Assembly: GCA_030042915.1 (NCBI GenBank)
Contig: JASHYS010000028.1
Location: 1 to 15,954, forward strand
DNA: 15,954 nt
Reading direction: 5' to 3'
From: Acidobacteriaceae bacterium
Lineage (GTDB): Bacteria > Acidobacteriota > Terriglobia > Terriglobales > Acidobacteriaceae
In this document: one piece after another, positions 1-7,175 of the stretch
Layout of the letters: every line of letters starts with the position of its first letter
Numbering within the stretch: position 1 is the first letter of the stretch
Program-made: the position numbers and the translations under genes
Notes under the pieces: model-generated
Told to the model about the DNA's origin: nothing
The model's database searches: none
Seen by the model: only the letters and a program-made list of their open reading frames with translations

Positions 1-3000
1 GCGGCATTTGCCGCAGTGATGCCATCGCGCAGCGTGCAGTCACCGTTCACTGTCCCTCCGCTGCTCGATTCGCCCGTGTTCTGGTTCACGCAGTTGCCGG
101 CTGCTCCGTTCGCATCGTCCGTAAGCGTAGCCACAACGTAGGCCGGCGCGGGACTGTTGGTGAGCGCGAATGATACGGACCCTACGGAGGCGTACCCGCT
201 GATGGCCGCTGTCACGTCGTAGCTGCCGGTCGTGCCGTTGGCCGTGGCCGTCACCCCGCAACTGCCGGTCGGTAGCGTCATGCAGCTTCCCGAGTTCGAG
301 AGCGTTGCACTCGCGCCCGACTGTGAAGGCGCGTTGAAGGTCACCGTAATGTTGGGCGCCGGGTTGCCGTGCGAATCTAGCACGGTCACGACGAGCGGAT
401 TGGCAAACTGCATGTCAACGGTCGCGCTCTGGCCGCTGCCGCTGGTGGCGGCGATGCTGGCGGGCAGACCCGCTAAATTGGTCAGAGAGAATGTTACGCT
501 GGCGCTGCCGGCGGTCACTCCCAAGCTATACGAACCGACCTCGGCGTTGGCAGTGAAGGTTCCGGGGGCCGCAACACCGCTGCCATTGGTGCTGATGGAA
601 ATTGTGTTGCTGCTGTTGCTGAACGTCCCGCTCGCCCCCGTGCTTCCCGTCGTTGCCGTGAACACCACTGGCGAATAATTCGGGATGGCCACACTGTTCG
701 CATCCAACAACGTTACCGCCACGCTGCCGAACGGCGACAGGATGGATTCCGACTGGGTTTGCATCCCATTAATGGAAATGCTCGCCGGGACTTGCACCAC
801 GGTGACCGTGTCGGTGTTGGAAACCGCCGCCGTGCCCGAGCTCGCGTGAGTCTGGTCTCCGCCGCCCCAGGCGCTGGCAGTGTTCGAAACCGAGGTCGGC
901 GACGCGGCTGTTACGTTCACGGTAAGAACAAGCGTCGGGAAGGAACTGCCGCCTGCGACCGCCTGCGTCGAGTTGCAGGACACGGTCGTCGCGCCGGCGC
1001 AGCTCCACCCGCTCCCGCTAGAGGTGCTGAGCGAATAGCCCGCGGGCAAGGTATCGGACACGTTGGTCGTGCCGCTGGTCGTGCCGGCCGACGCTGTGTT
1101 GCTTACCGTGATGTTCCACTGGGCAGTTTGGCCTTGCGTAAATGTGCCGGAGTGCGACTTTGCCACCGACAGCACCGGTGAAGGAGCCACGATCACGCTA
1201 TCGCTATTGTTGATGGTAGTCACTCCGGCGCCCGCCACGTTCACCGCATTCGATCCTGAGACAGCGCTGGCGGAAACATTCACAGGAATGCTCAGCAACG
1301 GGTAGCTGCTACCCGGGGAGACCGGGGAATCATTGGTGCACTTGATCGTAGTGCTTCCGGAGCAGTTCCAGGGCGTGCCCGTGGGGAGCGGGCCGGCAGT
1401 GAATCCAGTGGGCAACGTGTCGGTGACGGTAAGGGGATTCGTGCCATTTGGATCGCCGGTGGGCCCGTTGCCGGTCTGCTCCGAAACGCTGATCTCGATG
1501 CTGATGCTCCCCTGTTGGGCCTGCTCGAAGGTGCTGCTCCCGCCCGAGCCGCTGTAGCTGCGGTTGTCCTCGACGGTCACCGGATTCTCGGTAAAGTTCA
1601 TGCACCATCCGGTAGCACCGCTGCCGGTGCCGGCTTGGGTCTGGTTGAAGTACAGGCTCCAGGTGCCGTTGGGGTTCGTGTTCTGGTACACCCCGCCACC
1701 GATACCCGCGTCATAGGGCCCGGTGTTGAAGGTGAACCCTCCGGCCGTCTGTGCGTGCTGGAAGCTGTCGGGGAGGGTGTAGAACGGGCTTGCAGTGTAC
1801 GAAGTGGCGGTTGTGCAGCTCGCCGACTGTGAATTGGTCGCAGGGACCGCATCGGACGAAGTACAGGACAATGTGCTCCCGGAATCGCCGAAGGTAATGC
1901 TCTCCGGCCCAAAGGGCGAGCCGCTGGCAAGGCCTGAGAAGAAGTCGAATGTTTGTGCGGTCGTCGGAGCTGAGCCTCCGTTGGGACCCACGAGCAAGGA
2001 ATCCACTTGGTTGAGAATCGGCACTTTGAGATTGTCCAGGGTCACGGTGACGTCAAAGATGGTTCCGGGCAGATTGCCAACGAAAATATTCGATGGATTC
2101 GGCGAGGCCGCACCGGTATCGTTGGGAGCCGGGCTGGCAGGAATTGTGATCCCCGCCGGATTGCAGTAGCTCCAGGTGGTTCCGCTCAATGTTGGCGTCG
2201 AGGTGGCCTGGTCCTCGCGGAAAAGGATAGTGCCGGAGCTGGCATTGAAGGTTCCACTGCTGTCCGCGTATTGGACCGTGATCTTATGATCGCCCTCGAT
2301 CAGCGAACTTGTGTCCAAGCTTGCGGTGCCGTTCAAGACGCTCGCAGTCCCGATTTCCGTGGCTGAACCGGTGCCTAAAGGTGTATCGAAGAAGGTCACG
2401 GTGCCTTCGCTCACCGTCTCACTGCTGGAGACGTTGGCGTCGAGTTGCACGGTGGCGCCCTTGAGCGCGTTCTGGGTAGTGTTCCCGCCGACGCTGGCGC
2501 TGACAGTGGTTGTGGTCGGAGTTCCGGTAGCGGGCGAAATGTCGACGCACCACCCGTTCAGGCTGGAGCTGACATCGGAACCTTCATTGTTGTAGACAAA
2601 GAGCGACCAGACCCCATGTGCGGTGGCTCCTCCGAAGGTGCTTAGAAACGTTGCGGAGCCGGCGGGCTCGGCCTGCGAGATGGTGGCCGGCGCCTGCGGC
2701 GCGGGCAAGGGAGGCGCGGGAGTGAAAATGTTGCCTGTTTTCAGCCAGGCAGTTGGTTCGTACGTTCCCGTGCCAATCGTGTCCGTGGGCTCATACGGAA
2801 CCTGCGTTCCGTCGTCGGCAAAGGTGAGGTTGCCCGAAATGCCAGCGGGGCCGCCGGCGGAGTTCAAGAAGACCACATTCTGGCCGTCAGGCGCCACCAA
2901 CAGGAGGCTCGTGCCCAGCGAGTCGCCGGTGACATTGAAATTGTTCAGCTGAATCGACACAGTGTTGACCGGGTCCTCGATGTCGGTGTTCACGCCGTCC

Positions 3001-6000
3001 CCGACGAAGATGACAGAGGGATACGGATTGATGTTCTCGCTGGAACCTGTGGGCGCCCAGGACGAATTTTGCGATTGGCCCCCTCCTGTGATCGCGCCAG
3101 CGTTGCAGTATGTCGTTCCTGTATTGGTTGCGTGATTCTGGGTGAAGACGGCAGTACTGCCGGCACTTGCGAAGTGGGCGATGTCGCCCGAATAGGCCGC
3201 CGCGAGCGATCGATATCCTTCCGAGGAAATGGTTGTCTGGCAGGTAGCTGTGCCGCCGCTCAGGGTTGCCGGATTCCCTCCGGCGCAGTTCAGAGCCGTG
3301 GAGCCGCCATTGGAGACGTCCGTAAAGTCAACGGTTCCGGTGGGTACGCCGCCACCCGTCACTGTCGCCGTGAAAATGATGGTACTGTCGTTACCCGAGG
3401 TATAAGCGGTGTTGGCCTGGACATGCGTGGCGTCGGAAGGCGTGGCTGCGGTCAGTACAGTCGCGCTCGCCACCTGCACCGGGTTGACCGTCACATCTAC
3501 CGTGCCCGGCGCCGGCGCGTAGTCAATGCCGTCGAGGGGATTGAAGGTGACGCTCTGCGAGGAGGTACCGAGAACCGGCACAATAGAGGGCGTGGCGAAG
3601 GCGAAGGTGCCCGGCACGCTAGCGCCGGTGACGGTCGAAACAGCCGTGCCGCCGCTGAGCGTGGACGAAGCGAGAGGCTGGCCGTAGGTGAGGGGCGATG
3701 CGGTTGGCTCGACGGTGATGCTGGTGGGCGCCTGTTCGACGGTGACATCGAGGACGTTGTTGCTGCCCTGGAAGTTGCCGGTGGGGGAAAAGGTGGTTTG
3801 GATCGAGTGGGCGCCTTCGAGCAGGTCAATGCCGGTGAACGCATCGCAGAGGTCGTCCGAGGAAGACCCAGCCGGGCAGGTCGCCGGGGTGCCGGAAACT
3901 GGCGCACCACCATCGACGCTGAAGCTAACGCTTCCCGTGGGCGTTCCCTCTGAGGAGATCGCCGGCGAAACCACCGCGGTAACGGTCAGCGGAATACCAT
4001 AGAAGGGATTCGGCGTGCACAGCGGGCAAACGACCGAGGTGCTGGTGCCGGCTAAGCCTGTGCCGCTCAGATCGGCGCTCTGCATGGCATTGGTGGCGTT
4101 CAGATTGTTATCGGTCAATACCAGGGAGCCGGTGTTGATGCCTGCGACCGTTGGTGCAAAGGTGGTTTCCACCGTGCAACTTCCGCCCACGGCGACCTCA
4201 AACTGCGTTGCGCCTGGAGATCCCAGGCAGGTGGAAATCTGCTGAAACTCGAAGCCCGCGGAGACGCTGGGGTTCTCGCCCGTGGCAGGTACGGGCAAGA
4301 CGAGCGGCATGTTGCCGATGTTATCCACCGTGAATCCCATCGAGCCGTCTGTCGAGTCAACCTCGCCAACGGCCGTCGCGGTGGGGAAGTTCACTGTGGG
4401 CGGATTTGCGACGCTGAGTTTAACTACCGAGTTGCCGCCGGTATTGGCAATCAAGAGGTCGCCGAGCCCGTCCAGCGCCACGCCGTCAGGATCGTCGAGG
4501 CCGCTGATGACCGTTGTCACGCAACTGGGGGACGTACAGCCGGCGGGCATCTCTTTCACCGCGCCGTTGCCGCTATCGGCGACATAAACGACATTGAGGG
4601 AACCGATCTGTTCCAATGCCACGGCATTGGGCTGGTCGAAGCCGCCGCCCAGCGAGTTGACGCAACTGGAGGAAGTACAGCCGGCGGGTATCTCTTTCAC
4701 CGCGTTGTCGCCGCTATCGGCGACATAGACGTCGCCGACTAGGTCCACCGCCGCGCCAGTGGGGTTGTTGAAGTCGCCGGGGAGTGTGGTGACACAACCG
4801 GACGAAGCGCAGCCGGGGGGCATCTCCTTCACCGCATTGTCGCCCGTGTCCGCGACATAAACATTGCCGTTTGGGTCCTCGGTCACGCCTTCCGGATTGT
4901 TGAAGCCGCCGCCCAGCGTGGTGACACAACTGGACGAAGCGCAGCCGGGGGGCGTCTCCTTCACCGCGTTGTTGCCGCTATCAGCGATGTAGATGTTGCC
5001 CGCTCCGTCCAGCGCCGCGCCAGTGGGCTTGTTGAAGCCGCCCCCCAGCGTAATGACGCAACTGGAAGACGTACAGCCAGGGGGTATCTCCTTCACCGCA
5101 TTGTTGTCGGTATCGGCCACGTAGACGTTGTCGGCTGCGTCCACCGCCGTGCCCTCGGGAAAGTTGAAGGCGCCGCCCTGCGTGCTCTGCGTGGGCGGGG
5201 CGAATGCGATCTGCGGGGCCATGCCCGTTGCGTCGAGGTACCCAGTGGCTGCCACCCCGGTGGCATCATTCAGCACCACGGCGCCGAAGCGGGTGTTGGC
5301 GAGCGTAGGCGCGAACTGGAGGTTGACCGTGCAGATGTCGCCGATGTTGTAGCTATGGCCGGTCCCGTTGGTGTCGCAGGTGCCGTTGCCGAGGTCAGTG
5401 AAGTCGAGCCCCGGAGCTCCCTGCGTGGCGACCTCCACAGAGATATCGGTATCGGACGCGCGGAAGAAGAAGGTGACCGCTCCGGTCTGGCTGCACGGAG
5501 ATGGACCGATTCCCGACGGGCACACGTTGGCCGTCCCGAGATTGACCCCTGCGGACTGAAAGGCCCAGGCGTCATCCAGAAGCGTAAAGGTGGACGAGAG
5601 GCCGCCAAATATCAGCATCTGCTGCTGCGCGACGTCGAAGGCCGTCGAGGCAAAGAGCCGGCTCGGAGGGCTGTTGGCGGGGGTCAGTTGCTCCCAATTT
5701 GTCCCATTCCAGGCCCAGGTGTCACCGAGAACGCCAGTAATGCTACTGCCGAGCCCGCCGAACAGCACCAATGAGTTCGTGCTCGGGTTATAGGCCATGG
5801 ACGCACCTTCGCGCGCCGAGGGGCCGTTGGTCTGGCCTAGATCAACCTGCGTCCAACTCGTCCCATTCCAGACCCAGGTATCACCGAGAACGCCAGTAAT
5901 GCTACTGCCGAGCCCACCGAAGAGCACCAATGAGTTCGTGCTCGGGTTATAGGCCATGGACGCACCTTCGCGCGCCGAGGGACCGTTGGTCTGGCCTAGA

Positions 6001-6692
6001 TCAACCTGCGTCCAACTCGTCCCATTCCAGGCCCAAATGTCGTTCAAATTGCTGGTATAGTTGGCCCCTCCGAACAGTTCCACCACGCCGTTGCTCGCGT
6101 CGAAGGCCATGGATGCATTGTCGCGGGCCGAGGGACCGTTGGTCTGGGTGGTATCAACCTGCGTCCAGCTCGTTTCATTCCAGGTCCAGGTGTCGTTTAG
6201 CAAAACGCCAGTACTTCCCATCCCCCCGAACAGCAACACCTTGCCGGTACTCGCGTCAAAGGTCATGGCCGCATTGGAGCGCGCCGAGGGACCGTTGGTC
6301 TGGGTGGTATCAACCTGCGTCCAGCTCGTCCCATTAAAGATCCAGGTGTCACCCAGAGGGCCAGAGCTACCCTCTCCTCCGAAGAGCACGGCAGTGCCGT
6401 TGTTTGCGTTGTAGGCCATCGCCGCCGCCTCGCGTGCCGAGGGGCCGTTGATCTGGGTGGTATTAAGCTGCGACCAGGCGGGTTCGAGCGTGGCGGTCAG
6501 CTGCGCCGGTGCGGGGTGCGGCAGCGCACACAGCGCCAGCAGAGCAACGACAAGCGCGGCAAGCTTCAGCCCCGAGCGGGCACGGGCTTTAGCCACTGAA
6601 GTGCGGCAGGGCTCGGCGGGCGTGCCGATGGAAACGGCGAGGGGGATTGACCCATTTGACGAAGAACCAGGGTACAGGAAGTGACGACGCAT
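1..6692 (-). CDS. Giant secreted modular protein (kelch and NHL propellers, Ig-like, P-like, DUF11-like modules), C-terminus beyond the window
   Basis: One open frame of 2230 codons runs from ATG at 6692 to the left edge without a stop. The N-terminus has a basic region, a hydrophobic core (about residues 42-57) and an APA|Q cleavage site near 63, so export is likely. Approximate order: six kelch repeats (71-383; FGG...DTW.WNGTSW), an ASPM/SPD-2/Hydin-like module (385-495), six NHL repeats (501-765; VYVADSGNNAVKE), a second such module (765-886), Ig-like modules (886-1200), a P-like module (1200-1385, ending LNGWCVDI), another Ig-like module, a second P-like module (1500-1700, ending TGWCMNF), two DUF11-like modules (1700-1957; VSDTLPAGY), two invasin-type Ig modules (1957-2171), then DCTLRDGITAANA, which matches the CSLREA motif. 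That motif often precedes a right-handed beta-helix. A surface or matrix adhesion role is inferred; no enzyme motif is visible. The start is supported by a strong ribosome site. A GTG at codon 33 would give a more classical signal peptide but has no ribosome site. Confidence 0.9.
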   Translation of the reverse strand, partial: MRRHFLYPGSSSNGSIPLAVSIGTPAEPCRTSVAKARARSGLKLAALVVALLALCALPHPAPAQLTATLEPAWSQLNTTQINGPSAREAAAMAYNANNGTAVLFGGEGSSGPLGDTWIFNGTSWTQVDTTQTNGPSARSNAAMTFDASTGKVLLFGGMGSTGVLLNDTWTWNETSWTQVDTTQTNGPSARDNASMAFDASNGVVELFGGANYTSNLNDIWAWNGTSWTQVDLGQTNGPSAREGASMAYNPSTNSLVLFGGLGSSITGVLGDTWVWNGTSWTQVDLGQTNGPSAREGASMAYNPSTNSLVLFGGLGSSITGVLGDTWAWNGTNWEQLTPANSPPSRLFASTAFDVAQQQMLIFGGLSSTFTLLDDAWAFQSAGVNLGTANVCPSGIGPSPCSQTGAVTFFFRASDTDISVEVATQGAPGLDFTDLGNGTCDTNGTGHSYNIGDICTVNLQFAPTLANTRFGAVVLNDATGVAATGYLDATGMAPQIAFAPPTQSTQGGAFNFPEGTAVDAADNVYVADTDNNAVKEIPPGCTSSSCVITLGGGFNKPTGAALDGAGNIYIADSGNNAVKETPPGCASSSCVTTLGGGFNNPEGVTEDPNGNVYVADTGDNAVKEMPPGCASSGCVTTLPGDFNNPTGAAVDLVGDVYVADSGDNAVKEIPAGCTSSSCVNSLGGGFDQPNAVALEQIGSLNVVYVADSGNGAVKEMPAGCTSPSCVTTVISGLDDPDGVALDGLGDLLIANTGGNSVVKLSVANPPTVNFPTATAVGEVDSTDGSMGFTVDNIGNMPLVLPVPATGENPSVSAGFEFQQISTCLGSPGATQFEVAVGGSCTVETTFAPTVAGINTGSLVLTDNNLNATNAMQSADLSGTGLAGTSTSVVCPLCTPNPFYGIPLTVTAVVSPAISSEGTPTGSVSFSVDGGAPVSGTPATCPAGSSSDDLCDAFTGIDLLEGAHSIQTTFSPTGNFQGSNNVLDVTVEQAPTSITVEPTASPLTYGQPLASSTLSGGTAVSTVTGASVPGTFAFATPSIVPVLGTSSQSVTFNPLDGIDYAPAPGTVDVTVNPVQVASATVLTAATPSDATHVQANTAYTSGNDSTIIFTATVTGGGVPTGTVDFTDVSNGGSTALNCAGGNPATLSGGTATCQTTISSEGYRSLAAAYSGDIAHFASAGSTAVFTQNHATNTGTTYCNAGAITGGGQSQNSSWAPTGSSENINPYPSVIFVGDGVNTDIEDPVNTVSIQLNNFNVTGDSLGTSLLLVAPDGQNVVFLNSAGGPAGISGNLTFADDGTQVPYEPTDTIGTGTYEPTAWLKTGNIFTPAPPLPAPQAPATISQAEPAGSATFLSTFGGATAHGVWSLFVYNNEGSDVSSSLNGWCVDISPATGTPTTTTVSASVGGNTTQNALKGATVQLDANVSSSETVSEGTVTFFDTPLGTGSATEIGTASVLNGTASLDTSSLIEGDHKITVQYADSSGTFNASSGTILFREDQATSTPTLSGTTWSYCNPAGITIPASPAPNDTGAASPNPSNIFVGNLPGTIFDVTVTLDNLKVPILNQVDSLLVGPNGGSAPTTAQTFDFFSGLASGSPFGPESITFGDSGSTLSCTSSDAVPATNSQSASCTTATSYTASPFYTLPDSFQHAQTAGGFTFNTGPYDAGIGGGVYQNTNPNGTWSLYFNQTQAGTGSGATGWCMNFTENPVTVEDNRSYSGSGGSSTFEQAQQGSISIEISVSEQTGNGPTGDPNGTNPLTVTDTLPTGFTAGPLPTGTPWNCSGSTTIKCTNDSPVSPGSSYPLLSIPVNVSASAVSGSNAVNVAGAGVTTINNSDSVIVAPSPVLSVAKSHSGTFTQGQTAQWNITVSNTASAGTTSGTTNVSDTLPAGYSLSTSSGSGWSCAGATTVSCNSTQAVAGGSSFPTLVLTVNVTAASPTSVSNTASAWGGGDQTHASSGTAAVSNTDTVTVVQVPASISINGMQTQSESILSPFGSVAVTLLDANSVAIPNYSPVVFTATTGSTGASGTFSNSSNTISISTNGSGVAAPGTFTANAEVGSYSLGVTAGSASVTFSLTNLAGLPASIAATSGSGQSATVDMQFANPLVVTVLDSHGNPAPNITVTFNAPSQSGASATLSNSGSCMTLPTGSCGVTATANGTTGSYDVTAAISGYASVGSVSFALTNSPAPAYVVATLTDDANGAAGNCVNQNTGESSSGGTVNGDCTLRDGITAANA
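4420..5190 (-). repeat. NHL repeat array, six blades with CX4C linkers
   Basis: Six repeats follow the pattern GGGFN.P.GVA.D..GNVYVADSGNNAVKE, which is the NHL signature. The five linkers between blades read (P/A)GC(T/A)S.SCV, a C-x4-C pair recurring with a 44-residue (132-bp) period. Six blades would close one beta-propeller. The DNA repeats remain similar to one another across 4540-5110. Cysteine pairs at equivalent positions in an exported protein suggest disulfide-stapled loops, which is inference. Confidence 0.85.
5545..6480 (-). repeat. Kelch repeat array, six blades of about 53 residues
   Basis: Six tandem repeats near the N-terminus of the giant protein share the pattern W.QVD..QTNGPSAR, then (S/A)MA(Y/F)(N/D), then LFGG, then (D/N)DTW.WNGTS. 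The glycine pair and the spaced aromatic residues are the kelch hallmark, so the segment should fold as a six-bladed (possibly seven-bladed) beta-propeller. The last copy is the most divergent. The DNA period is 159 bases in the best-conserved part. Confidence 0.8.
5701..6018 (-). repeat. Near-identical tandem duplication of a 159-bp kelch unit
   Basis: The copies at 5701-5859 and 5860-6018 differ at only 5 of 159 positions by direct comparison (about 97% identity), while the adjoining copy from 6019 is clearly diverged. The in-frame unit encodes 53 residues, so copy number can change without breaking the frame. This indicates recent duplication or gene conversion of one propeller blade. Confidence 0.9.
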
Positions 6693-6697
6693 CCGGA

Positions 6698-6703
6698 ACC
6701 TCC
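6698..6703 (-). promoter_or_regulatory. Shine-Dalgarno site of the giant surface protein
   Basis: GGAGGT on the minus strand lies five bases before the ATG at 6692. It is close to the anti-Shine-Dalgarno complement and selects this ATG over the downstream in-frame GTG at codon 33, leaving an unusually long n-region of about 40 residues before the hydrophobic core. Confidence 0.75.
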
Positions 6704-7036
6704 AACCTGAGTCATGCGTGGCTCAATTAGTTTTCGCGCTTTGACCCGACAGTTATCTGTGCGGCTCCGGCTCCGTAGGCAGCGGATCGAGGCAATGCCC
6801 CAGGATCTTCCAGTGCTCGGCCGCGTGTAGCCCAGTCGAGGCTACCCCAGACCTTTCCTGCAGGACGGGGGGGGAAGCTGCAACCCCGTCCCGAGCAGTC
6901 GGTCTCTGAACTGCTGTCTCCTCCGTCTGCACCGTCACTTCTGCCGTCCGCACAATGCGCTTCTTCTTCAAATCCAGCACCTCAAAGGGACGGGGTCGGG
7001 GATCAAAGATCGAGGGTCAGTCCAAGAAGGATCCGG

Positions 7037-7065
7037 TTGCGTACGCCCGCTTTTCCGCCTAAAAT
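7037..7065 (+). promoter_or_regulatory. Possible sigma70-type promoter of the winged-helix/TPR regulator
   Basis: TTGCGT (7037-7042) and TAAAAT (7060-7065) are separated by exactly 17 bases, the optimal spacing. Each hexamer matches the consensus at four or five positions. Transcription would begin near 7072, giving a leader of about 100 bases before the ATG at 7176. This is sequence inference only. Confidence 0.4.
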
Positions 7066-7175
7066 CTGACCATCCCCGCCTCCCCGCAATCATTCTTCGG
7101 GCTTCTCATTGCGTTTCTTACTCGGGCTGTCGGCGAAAAGTCCTGAAGGCCCGCTGAAATTTTTCTGAACGAGCT

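Larger units (their letters stand above)
6693..7175. other. Divergent intergenic region (483 bp)
   Basis: This separates the giant surface-protein gene (leftward) from the regulator gene (rightward) and must hold both promoters. A plausible rightward promoter is listed separately; I could not pick a convincing leftward one. A minus-strand open stretch at about 6753-7010 (protein text such as LDLKKKRIVRTAEV) has coding-like residues at its start, but it has no ribosome site, begins at a non-canonical codon and becomes low quality downstream, so it is not called as a gene. Confidence 0.6.

Noticed and set aside
3069..3953. Plus-strand open frame of 294 codons
   Set aside because: It lies entirely opposite the giant minus-strand gene, its translation is Arg/Gly-rich low-complexity text with no motif, and GC-rich coding DNA commonly yields such antisense frames.
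4540..5110. Regular 132-bp repeats considered as a CRISPR or intergenic repeat array
   Set aside because: The repeats are in frame, encode NHL blades and have no unique spacers of CRISPR type.
6753..6980. Possible small minus-strand gene of about 75 codons
   Set aside because: It begins at CTG with no ribosome site. Only its first part looks protein-like and the rest is poor; it may be a remnant but is not supported as a gene.
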